A DNA stretch of 64,000 nt. Source: Rhinopomastus cyanomelas (Eukaryota > Chordata > Aves > Bucerotiformes > Rhinopomastidae). Shown piece by piece: positions 13,379 through 23,963 of this stretch; position 1 is the stretch's first letter; every line of letters begins with the position of its first letter. The DNA lies in assembly GCA_013400115.1 (NCBI GenBank), contig VXBP01010266.1:930001-994000 (forward strand). Reading direction: 5' to 3'. The notes under the pieces were generated by a model that did not search any database, was not told the DNA's origin, and saw only the letters and a program-made list of their open reading frames with translations. Both the position numbers and the translations under genes were made by a program.

Positions 13379-13738
13379 GCTGGAATGTAGGAAGCTCCAT
13401 CTGAACATGAGGGAAAATGTCTTTACTGTGAGGACAGCAGACCACTGGAACAGGCTGTGCCAAAGGGGTTGTGGAGTCTCCTCTGGAGATGCTCAAAAAC
13501 TGCTGGACACAATCATAGAATCATAGAATCATCAGGGATTGGAAGGGACCTGAAAGATCATCTAGTCCAATCCCCCTGACACAGTAGGATCACCCAGACC
13601 GAGTCACACAGGAACACATCCAGGTGGGTCTTAAACATGTCCAGTGAAGGAGACTCCACAACCTCCCTGAACAGCCTGTTTCCTGTTGAAACTAGATGAT
13701 CTTGAAGGTACCTTCCCACCTAATCCATTCTACGATTT
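13379..13738 (+). mobile_element. Older CR1 split by a younger insertion
   Basis: 13379-13514 reads as the end of an old plus-strand CR1 ORF2 region (GAACATGAGGGAAAATGTCT ... CTGCTGGACACAATC). It resumes at about 13683-13738 with its tail (AACTAGATGATCTTGAAGG ... TTCTACGATTT). A minus-strand group A copy fills the gap between the halves. Confidence 0.8.
13515..13682 (-). mobile_element. CR1 LINE 3' end (group A), nested in an older CR1
   Basis: Minus-strand copy with the ATAGAATCATAGAATCATC octamer end, the group A core, and the start of the GTTGTGGAGTCTCC region. It interrupts the older CR1 and so must be younger. Confidence 0.88.
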
Positions 13739-14830
13739 GTTCTTTTAAATATATATGTTTTGATATAACAAAAGCAGTTCATACTCAAAATCAGCGTTCA
13801 TTAAAATCAACACATCCTGTCCTCCAAGGTGATGTTGGTCAGTTGTGGAATTTTGCTATGAGGAGATAAAGGGGCAAAGCCTGAAATTCTCTCCACTGAA
13901 GAACCTCTCAGAAAACTAAAGCTCACATAGATTTCCGTTAAAGAAACACTTTCTGAGGTGTAACAGAAACTACTAGATTACTCAAGTGATGAAAGCTTAC
14001 ACCTGAATAGAGTGGAAAAGTCATGCATGGAGTACCAAAAATATTCCTCAGAAATAAAACCTTTAGTAATTTATGTCTCTTTGGCAATCGTCAGTAATAC
14101 AGACCCGGTAAAGTTATGAGTGAGGATTAAATTGTCATTTGATTACATGGCCAATTTACAACGGCAATTTTTAATAATAAAACTTCAATGTCTGCTCTAT
14201 GTATAAAATCAGAAGTGACAACAGCCTTTGTAGGAGCCACGGGGGGAAAAAAGAAGCAAAAAAAAAAAATCAGCTATGTGTTTTGCCTCAAAGCAAAATG
14301 GCAGGTGACTGTGCTGGCTCTGAGAACAGCTGTGACTGTAGCACTTGGCTTTCACATCACGATCTCAAGGATGGGAAAAAAACCCCCACTGTTTAATGCA
14401 CCTTCTCTTGGGTGCTAAATCTTGTTGTTCCTGTCTATGTCTGAGGAAATGTTTGAACACTCGTGAGAAAGTTCAAAGCCCTTTTGTTTTTTGGGGGCGT
14501 GGTTTAAGCTGGACTAGGCTGCATATTCCGAGCTGTGAAGATTCTGTGACTCCATCTAGTCCAGTCATGGGACGTGTTCAGCACTTCTAAAAATCAGTCT
14601 TCATGAACTAAGGCAAATTTCAACTCTAATCACATTAGTAGGAACAACTAGTGAAACAAATGTACTGATCCTGTTGTATATTTTTAATTGATTTTTGAGG
14701 CCTTCCTTACTGTGCAACGTTCACTTAATTTGGAGATGAGTGGAAAAGGATTTCATAAAAGGTACCAAACATTATAAACTTTTACTCTCCATGACCTTTC
14801 CTGTGAGACCAGCACAAGGCAGCAGCATCA
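13739..14830. other. Unique noncoding sequence
   Basis: Contains an A-rich stretch at 14247-14269 (12 A at 14258-14269) and no recognisable gene. Confidence 0.55.
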
Positions 14831-15157
14831 AGCTATGTACAATGGCCTGAAAGGAGCTTGTAGAGACGTGGGTGTTGGTCTCTGCTCACAGGACAGGAGG
14901 AAACAGCCTCAGGCTGCACCTGGGGAGGTTTAGGATAGACAATAGGAAAAGATATCTTTATTTAAAAGGGTCTTCAGGCATTGGAAATAGGCTGCCCAGA
15001 GAGGTGCTTTAATTGCCCAACCTGGATGTGTTTGAGTCATGTAGCTATGGAGTTTAGGGACGTGGTTTGTTGGTGGGCTTGGTACAGCTACATTCATGGC
15101 TGGACTCCATAATCTTGATGGTCTTTTCTAACCTAGACAATTCCATGAGTCTATGAT
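14831..15157 (+). mobile_element. Old diverged CR1 LINE 3' portion
   Basis: Contains degraded CR1 landmarks in order: CTGAAAGGAGCTTGTAGAG, ACCTGGGGAGGTTTAGGATA, ATTGGAAATAGGCTGCCCAG, then a tail with TTGATGGTCTTTTCTAACC and ATTCCATGAGTCTATGATC. It is clearly older than groups A and B. It lies just upstream of another old plus-strand CR1. Confidence 0.82.
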
Positions 15158-15259
15158 CAAATCTTGCCAGAAATATGAAGACTACAGAGAGGGTGAAGGA
15201 GAGAGAGAAGGGAGTAGTGGGAGGAGCAGGTAGGCTTATCAACCCTGAGTCCAGCTACC

Positions 15260-16415
15260 CAGATGCTATTGCAAGCCTGGCAAGGTTATGGAGCAGATCG
15301 TCCTGAGTGCCATCCAGCAGCTTGTACAAGGCAACCAGGGGATCAGGCACAGCCAGTATTGGTTTAGGAAAGGAAGGTCCTTATGCTACAACCGGGTGAC
15401 TCACCAAGTGGATGAGGGGATGGGTGCACCCTTTGCTGTGTTAAAAACTGGCTGGATGACCAGGCACAGAGAGTGGTTGTGAGTGGTGCTGCATCCAGTT
15501 GATGTCCAGTGCGCAGTGGTGTCCCCCAGGGGTCAGGACTGGGCCAGTTCTAGTCAACATCTTTACTGATGACCTGGATGAGAGAAGTGAACCCACCCCT
15601 AGTAAATTTGCGGATGACACCGAGTTCAGGGAGGAGTGTTTTTCTGTTAGAGCGTAGGAGGATGCTGCAGAGAGATCTGGACAGGCTGGGTCAGTGGGCA
15701 AAGGCCAACGGGATGAGGTTTAATAGGGCTGAGGGCAGGATCCTACACTTTGGCCACAATAACCCCTTGCAGCTACAGACTGGGAGATGAGTGGCTGGAG
15801 AGCAGCCTAGCAGAGAGGGACCTGGGAGTACTGGTTGGCAACCAGCTGAACAGGACAAAAGCTTGACAATCTTTTGTGTCCAAGTGGCACAAAAGGCCAG
15901 TGGCATCCTGGCTTGTATAAGGAATGTTTTGGCCAGCAGGACCAAAGATATTAATTCTCACCCTGTATTGGACACTGGTGAAGCCTCACCTCAAGTACTG
16001 GAGGCAGTTCTGGGCCCTTTGCTTCAAGAAAGATGTTGAGGTGCTGGAGTGGATGAATAGGAGAGCAGCGAGGGCTAGTGAAGGGAATAGAGAGAAAGTC
16101 TTCTGAAGAGAAAATGAGGGAGCTGGGGTTGTTTATCCTGGAGAAGAGGAAACTCAGGGGGGACCTTTTCACTCTAACTAGCTGAAGGCAAGTTGTAGAC
16201 AGGTGGAGGTCAGGCTTTTCTCCCAGACAACTAGTGACAGGACAAGAGGGCTTCTCAGGGAGGTGGTGGAGTCTCTATCCCTGAAGGTATTTAAGGAAAG
16301 ACTAGATGTGGCACTTAGTGCCATGGTCTAGCTGATTGTAGTGATGTTAGCTCATAGGCTGGACTTAATGATCTTAGACATCTTTTCCAGCCTAACTAGT
16401 TCTGTGATTCTGTGT
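15260..16415 (+). mobile_element. Longest CR1 LINE copy, with reverse-transcriptase remnant
   Basis: About 1.15 kb of ORF2 to the 3' end. Visible landmarks are a segment like MEQIVLSAIQQLVQGNQGI (15288 on), a catalytic FADDT box at 15607-15621, LDRLGQWAKANGMRFN (about 15676-15723), the CR1-typical ILACIRNVLASRTK segment (about 15906-15950), and a tail near 16350-16415 with AATGATCTTAGACATCTTTT. The region expected to carry the first catalytic Asp box (DFxKAFD-like) is missing near 15420-15440, and several frame breaks occur. It is an inactive old copy. Confidence 0.9.
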
Positions 16416-17158
16416 AGCATCAACAGCTGCATTTGTTGCATCCCCAAAGGGAGACTTTGATGTGTTCATTTCTGCATTGGAGGACCATGCAAATACTGAA
16501 ATCAACACACTCTAAGAGAGTTTTCTCTGCTGCAGTGAATAAAATAAAAAAACCCCAAAGCTTTGTCAGGTTGAATAAACCACTAGGATGAAGGGAGCAA
16601 AGTGATAAAGATCTAAATTCAAGCTGCAGAAACAAACATGAAAATACCTTTATTTTAAAGTGAAAGGGGCAATGGGTCAGCCAGCCAGTGTGTCTGAACT
16701 CTGTTACTGAATGAATGTGTGACATTAGAAAAACAGCTTCCCTGATGGGAAGACTGGGGGGAAAGCTGTCACACTTTCTAACGCGAAACAAGTTTTAATG
16801 GCAACACCAATATCAGCATATTAACTGACAACAGTTGGGTCATTTTTTCTTTTTAAATAATTGATGCAAAGGAGTATGAATAACTGCTTTGAAAACCAGA
16901 CTTTTATGTAAATATTGCAAAATATGGGCAGCATTGGGAAAAACTTTGGGTAAGCAGCCTACAAAACAGAGTGGTGCCATTGTTCACTTACTTTTCAAGG
17001 GGAATCATATGTCTGTATGTAGATACATTTCAGACTGTCTTATATGTTACTACTCAAATAGTTTACATGCACCAGTTTTAACTACAAATACTGACTTCCT
17101 CAGTTAATGGCACATTCAGATGGAATCTCTAAAACATTTCCTGTATCTTTGAAAGTTA

Positions 17159-17221
17159 GCGATTGGACTAGATGATCTTTCGAGGTCCCTTCCGATCCCT
17201 GATGTTCTGTGATTCTGTGAT
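17159..17221 (+). mobile_element. CR1 3' tail fragment (group A)
   Basis: Only the terminal core (GATTGGACTAGATGATCTTT) and the TTCTGTGATTCTGTGA end remain. Confidence 0.88.
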
Positions 17222-17705
17222 AAAAAGTGCAGCACAGAAGAGTTAAGCTTTCATTGTCTCTTTTTGTAAACTGCTACCTCATAGATTAATTATCTGCCAA
17301 CGCTTCAGTTTCATAAGGATTTGTAGCTGCCAAGATTATACTTCTGGGAGAGCCTGTGAAAAGTTTACTTCAGTGCAAGAAACTCAGGCCAATGTTTAGC
17401 TCCTTCAAAAAAACAACAACTCAAACTGCCAAACTCTGGTTGTTTCAGAACTTATTGAAACATCTACTGTGTTTGCTCATGGAATTATCTTGTAGCTCTT
17501 TGAATGTAAACTTGATGCAATGACTCCCTTCTCTGGCTTATTAGCATTGGCTTCAGCATTCTGCTTCAGGATTATAATTGGCTCAACTTCTGCAGTCAGT
17601 TTAAGTATGTACTCTTGTCTTAATAGTCTGAATTTATTAAAACCCTCAGCATTTAGCATTGTTTTCCATTGCTAAAGAGATACATACATCTTGAGGACAT
17701 GACCC

Positions 17706-17852
17706 ACCTGGATGTGTTCCTGTGTGACTTGGTCTAGGCGACCCTGCTGTGGCAGGGGGATTGGACTGGATGATCTTTCCAGGTCCCTTCCAATCCCTAA
17801 TGATTCTATGATTCTATGATTCGATTGCATGATTCTGTGATTCTATGATCCA
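17706..17852 (+). mobile_element. CR1 3' tail fragment (group A)
   Basis: Starts at ACCTGGATGTGTTCCTGTGT, continues through the GGTCTAGGCGACCC and GATTGGACTGGATGATC landmarks, and ends in a long imperfect octamer array (ATTCTATG repeats to about 17852). Confidence 0.92.
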
Positions 17853-20820
17853 GCAAATTATTTCAGTGGGTTCACACCTTAAAAATTGTGAAAAACCCCA
17901 TGGGCTTCTCCCATCTAGGTTGTATCAATGACTATGATATTTACATGATAAACAAACTCATTCCATAACTTTGCTTTTCCTTTCTGACTTTCCTTACTGT
18001 CTTATCCTTCTCCTCATATGTGTCTTCCTGTGCTTTGCTTGGGCAAGCTCAATCCACTAAAGCATTTTGTGAAACTTAAATATGTATGGTAATCTTACTG
18101 GTATTGCTGTAGGTGTAGTGCTCATAGGTTACGATACAAAAGTCCTAGGGAGAGCTGCTGCCTTTCACTCAACATATCTGGTCAAGTTTTCAGGCTATCT
18201 CAAGGTCCTTGAGAATGTTGTCCACCTTTTCCAGTGATAGCCCGTGTTCAGTAGAGGGACTTGCCTTTTCCTGAGAGCCTTGGTTTATTGGTTCTGGTAC
18301 CTTTCAGTCAGTTCTGCCAATGTGGGTGAGTCACTGAGTTCTGGGACAGCAAGTGTCTCAAGTACTGAGCTAGTACAAGTCAATACTTTGAGCAGAGATT
18401 TAGATGGGTCTACCTGGTGACAGGAGAGGCCTCTGTATGCCTAGTTCTGCTAGTGTTACTTGAACAAGCAATGAAGAACATCTGACCCGTTACGCGTCTT
18501 CAAAGGTGCTGAGAGACCTTTGTGTGATGCTGCTTTCACAATGTTCCTTGTAGTTATTATTGGTTCCACCTACACTAATTCACTTTCACAGAGCCTGACC
18601 CAGAAAAGAACTAGTCCGTGTTTCATCTGGCACTATCCTCAGAATTAATAAAATTGAGTGAAAAACAGCTGAAGAGGTTATTTTCCATTGTCTACCTTCA
18701 ACTGGAAAAAGAAATGTGACTTCTTTTAATTCCATATGGGATTTTTCCAGGTATTCCTCACTTCTGTTCACTGAAAAGAAAAGCATAATATGGCAACATA
18801 TGCACACAAAAATGGCAAAGTGGAGCCACCACATCCAGCAGCCTCCTTGTTCATTAAACAGAGGTCCTTGTTAAAATGTCAGTGAGGCAATTTTAATAGA
18901 ACAGTCAAGGGACTGGGTCAGATTAAGGTATTTTAGCATCTGTGAAACAGAACAGTGCTCTGAAAGCGCAAAAAAGGCTGTTGAAGTTTAACCACCAGCA
19001 AGATGCTGTGTAGGTGTGTTTGTGAATGATAGAAGCATGCAAGAAAGTGTCCAAGGAACTTTCACTTGCCTGGAACTGAAAGCAGATTGAAAACCATGTG
19101 GGGCTGATGGGATCTTGGTAGTCTTAATAAGCCTGGAAAAATACTTGCCATGCTTATCAAATCAAACAGACCTTTATTATTTTCCAGCTCCTTCTTGTGC
19201 ACACTTATGAGATTTGAGCTTTACACTGTCACTTCACTATTAGGATGGAGACAGGCTTTATCATGCTGAAAATTCTCATCACTAACGATAGCACGCTCAT
19301 TTTCTCTGGCTGCACAGAGGGGTCACAACCTTCTTGCCTATCCACAGTGCCTAAAGATAGTTTACATCTGGTGCCGGGCAAAACAAGTCAGGATCAGAGC
19401 AGTTTATTGATTTATTAACAGCTCCTAATTAACCAGCACTCAGTGAACAATGTTTTTGGGATCAATACCAGCAACACAACAGGTAGAACACAGCACTAGG
19501 ATCTCCCACACATGACACAACATACAGGTGACTTCAATCACACTGGCAGCTGCTTTGAAATCAAATCTATTGCTGCATCAAAGCCACACTGAGCTGCTTT
19601 TCCAAGTGACTTGCTTTTAGCTCACATAGAATAATTGAGTTCTTGAGCTGCTGTTACTTCATTGTGGTTGTATCCAGCATTATGACCCTGTATGGGGATG
19701 CCTAGGACCAAAACCCTTAGGGTGAATCCACATAAGGAAGCAAAGCATTTAGTGCCGTGATCAGCTCTCCCTACTTTTGGTCCTGACCTATAATTCCATT
19801 GCCCAGTTCTAGCCCATTCAAAATGTACCGTGAGAAGCCAGCAGGAGCAAAGGGTTGTTGTTCTGTCAGAGAAGCTGATACAGATGACATTTTACTATTT
19901 TCTCTTTTACTTGCAAGAGCACCCTTTCAGGGATTCTGACCTGTAACTCCAAGTCTAATCCACTGGCACAAGCTGTGTTTTTTGGGAAGTGGGGAATTTT
20001 TTTGGATCTGTGTGTAAGTTTGCTCTGCAAGTGTATTATTTCTGTGGAAAAAAGGGCCAAGGGATGCAAATGACACAGGGAAATGTCAATGAATCTTCTT
20101 TTCTCTTTTGTTTCCCAACACCACATAGAATTGAATGAAACGTCTTCATTTCGTTCTGTATTGGCATAAAACCTCTTTACTCTTCCTTTTCACAGCCACT
20201 TCCTTGTAGTGATGATGAATGTTATACAAACAGTGCAAGCATAATAAATCGGTTCTTAATTTCCTTCTAGCTGATCTCGGATTTGGCTGGTGGCTATAAG
20301 TGAAGTAAATGTACTAGAAAAATAAATGGTGTGTTTTGAAAATAAGGATCTGATTGTCGTAGCCAAACAGTCATTATGCGTGTTAATCACCAAAACTGAA
20401 TTCCAGCGTATACTTAGCCGCACACCTGTCTGACATCTGGAAAATTGAACTAATCCATTTTCTGAAAGGAACTCCAACTTGGAAATCACATTTGTGCTTG
20501 GCAGTGCTGTGCCTGCTATCATTACAAATCGCCCTGAAGATGATTGGAATGGAGAGGAAATAAGGTAATCTCCTTTGTTTTGCAGACTGTATATTTTCTG
20601 TGTTCGGCAGTACCGGGAGGGAGTTATTTGCCCTGGTTTGGCGATATGTAGCTCACATGCGGCAAAGAGGGGGCTCCTGCTCTGCTCACCTCAAGTTCTG
20701 CAAGCAGTTACAATGCAGCTTCTGGGAAGGAGAACTGTAGGAGGATGAGCAGCAGGTCTTGGGAAGGGGAACGACCAGGGATGGAAGAGCGAATCCCACC
20801 ATTTGGTGTGTTGCTCCATA

Positions 20821-21315
20821 GTGAGACCACGTTTGGATATTGTGTCCAGTTCTGGACTCCTCAGTTCAAGAAGGACAGGGAGCTGCTGGAGGGAGTCCAG
20901 CGTAGAGCAACGAGGATGATGAGGGAAGTGGAGCACCTCCTTTATGAGGAGAGGCTGAGGGAGCTGGGTCTCTTTAGCTTGGAAAAGTGGAGACTGAGGG
21001 GTGACCTTATTAATGTCTATAAATATGTGAAGGGTGGGTGTCAGGAGGATGGAGCCAGGCTCTTCTCAGTGTCATCTAGTGATAGGACAAGGGGCAATGG
21101 GTGTGAGCTGGAACAGAGAAGGTTCCATAAAAATATGAGAAGGAACTTCTTCCCAGTGAGGGTGATGGAGCACTGGAACAGGCTGCCCAGGGAGGTTGTG
21201 GAGTCTCCTTCACTGGAGATGTTTAAAACCCTTCTGGATATGTTCCTGTGCGACTTGGTCTAGGTGATCCTGCTGTGGCAGAGGTCCCTTCCAGTCCCTA
21301 ATGATTCTATGATTC
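20821..21315 (+). mobile_element. CR1 LINE 3' portion (group A) with decayed tail
   Basis: Encodes the ORF2 C-terminus (LRELGLFSLEKWRLRGDLIN, then DRTRGNGCELEQRRF, RLPREVVESPSLEMFK and MFLCDLV) in one open frame ending at 21263. The terminal core is shortened: GCAG joins directly to AGGTCCCTTCC, losing about 25 bases that include GGACTAGATGATC. Confidence 0.93.
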
Positions 21316-23529
21316 CTCACAGCTGCCCTGGCAAAAGCCGAGCGATCTGGGAAAGCTTCACGCTGTGCCTTTCCAAGGCCTTGGAAACTCCTTTGCAAGA
21401 CTCTTCACATTAAACCGGCTAATTTATTGGCAGTGCTGTTTCAAAATCATCAGGTGTGTTTTTCTAGTAGAAAGGGGAGAACTACATCTCATACGCAACC
21501 TAGAGCTTCTCAGGAGCCCTTGAGCCCACAAACATACAAATCTTGGTTTTGCTGGGAAACCATGAAAGTTCCCAAGACTCAACGTGCCAGAGATGAAATG
21601 AGCAGACTCATCCTAGCATGAATTTGTCTGCAGCTGCTTTTGAGTTTTTATAACTCTTAATTCTTCTCTCTCTAAATAAAACAGTGTCGTTTATATCTCC
21701 AGAAATGGCAGTTACCACATAACATTGTGTTTTCTTTCTTAAAAAAAAATGTAGAGAGCCTTATGGAGCCGGGTATTTCTTCCATATGTCTTAGTTGTTT
21801 TATCATAACAGCATTAACTATAAAAAATTACACATTATAAAAACTGCATCAGGCAACTGGTTTTAATTGTGTATTTTTTAGTTCTCTCATAATGTGTGAT
21901 TGAAAGTTTGTGAGGTGCTCAGTGTGGTTTATAAAACCCTGTCAAGCACTCGTAACTTTGGCAAAGAAAGACTTCTTAATACAGAGTTTTTAATGTGAAA
22001 TTACCATATTTTCAGTTAGCAAGAAAGGTCTTTTTCAGCAGCTAAAATTAACTGTTGAAAAACGTTGGAATTGTGCATGGTAATGAGTTCATTCCTGTCA
22101 AAATGAAATCATTAATATTAATATTTACTCTCATCTGAGTGACTTCTGCACCATTTTTCAAGTTAGGAAGGAAGCTAACGAATTTGCGAGACCGTTTCCT
22201 GCAATCCAGGGTTAGCAGGTCTGCCACCACCAGCAAAAGACTATTGTGTCTTGAGCCTCCTTTACAAATGTCTCCAATGTTTAACTTTCCCCCTGATTAT
22301 TTACAGGCAAAACCATCAAAAATCACGTGTAAAGCATGTAGGCTGTACAGACCTTGAGACTGCCATTAGATGATCTTCCAAAAGGCTTGGGGTTATTTTT
22401 ACCAGCTAAGCAGAGCAATACATTTCAGTTTAGATTGTTCCCAAAGGACCTGTTTTCACTGATGTCAATGGAAAAAAATCCCATTGATTTCAGCATGGCT
22501 GGATCAAGTCCAGAGCTCAGGCATTTCCAAGAGAGCTCCATGTACATTAAAAGAACATGAGGATTCAAAGGCTCTTGATTCAGATTTCAGTAGGTATTTA
22601 ATCTACGCTGATTTAATTACACTTAAACATAACACTAAATGCAAGCATGTTTAAAAGTCTCCTTTTAAAAGTTCTATTTATTTTAAAAATAGCACACCCC
22701 ATACTACTGCTGCACTTACCAAGGAGGCAGGTGACAAAAAGTCCCAGTTAAAAAAACCCTCTTAACAACAAATAGGTTTGTTTCTGCGTTAAAAAGTACA
22801 ATTTTAACTCCGCAGTACATCAGAAGACTTTAAAAAGATGGCATTAGCAGTCCCAGTGTTTCTAACCAGATGTACCCTGTTGGTTCTTGTTTTAATTTGG
22901 GGGGGGAATGCGAAATGATCAACTTTCATCCTCGTTTAATGCTAACTAAATGTTCCTTAGCTACTGAAGTGACTTAATGACATGAGTATGTGGTCTTATC
23001 AAAGTCTCATTATTGTTCTGACAGTATCTCATTTGTATGCAAATCTACTTGCATGCAACTTATTCTTTGGCAAACGGGTGCTAGCAAGGCAGCGAGTGTC
23101 GTTTTAATTATGTGCATGTCTCTGCGCGGTGTATTTGTTACTGCACGGGAACATTATGCTGCTGTAACAACTCCTGTGCCTTATATCACGCTTATGAACA
23201 GTGCTGAAGATCATCCTGCAATTCTTATCGTGAGTGATAGACACGCTCTGTCAGTCGCCGTCACCCAAGGGTAATCGTAATACATAAGAAGTCTTTTTAA
23301 ATAAAATAGTCATAGGACATTTTTGGTGCTTTCCCATCGTTTTCATAATGATGCCCACTGGATATCTCTTCAGTTGGCGCCTTACCTTCTCTAAATTGTC
23401 ATACTCTCGACCACTAAGAAAATTAATCTTGTAGGACACAAACCAAAGGGGAGATCCCCAGGCACTTATAGCATAGAGCGCAGCTTCCTCTTAGTAGTTG
23501 TAGGCTAGTATCAGCTCAGCACATCAAGA
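21316..23529. other. Unique noncoding flank
   Basis: AT-rich with scattered TAAT cores (for example ATTAATATTAATATTTAC near 22108). It holds the octamer site at 23031. A frame at 22990-23274 opens only from GTG and is probably chance. Confidence 0.5.
23031..23044. promoter_or_regulatory. Palindromic octamer-like POU site
   Basis: ATTTGTATGCAAAT contains a perfect ATGCAAAT octamer and an inverted ATTTG/CAAAT pair, close to the dimeric POU site type (PORE) but one base shorter. It lies in a non-repetitive segment (22985-23280) with more CpG than its surroundings. Confidence 0.3.
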
Positions 23530-23963
23530 GATGTTCTGCACCTCTGCTCTGCCCTGGTGAGACCCCATCTAGAATGTTGTGTCCAGTTCTGGGCCCCTCA
23601 GTTCAATAAGGACATGGAAAAGGAGACTGAGAGGTGACCTGATTAATGTTTATAAATCTGTGAAGGGTGGGTGTCAGGAGGATGGAGCTAGTCATCTAAT
23701 GATAGGATAAGGGGTAATGGGTGTCAGCTGGAACAGAGGTGGTTCCACATCAATATGAGAAGGAACTTCTTCACAGTGAGGGTGACAGAGCACTGGAATG
23801 GCCTGAACAGGGAGTTTGTGGAGTCTCCTTCTCTGGAGATGTTTGAAACCTGCCTGGGTGTGTTCCTGTGCGACTTGGTCTAGGTGATCCTGCTGTGGCA
23901 GGGGGATTGGACTAGATGGTCTTTCGAGGTCCCTTCTAATCCATAATGTTCTGTGATTCTGTG
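23530..23963 (+). mobile_element. CR1 LINE 3' portion (group A) with internal deletion
   Basis: Begins near CTGCCCTGGTGAGACCCCAT and ends in TTCTGTGATTCTGTGA. After TTCAATAAGGACATG it jumps to GAAAAGGAGACTGAGAGG, missing roughly 120 bases of ORF2 present in copies such as 20821-21315. Confidence 0.9.

Larger units (their letters stand above)
16416..20820. other. Unique noncoding flank with two CR1 tails
   Basis: Apart from the CR1 tails at 17159 and 17706, no repeat or gene was recognised. 20200-20580 is AT-rich, non-repetitive and has several homeodomain-like cores. Confidence 0.5.

Noticed and set aside
22990..23274. 94-codon frame as a small gene
   Set aside because: It starts only at GTG, has no recognised domain, and sits in sequence that looks regulatory.
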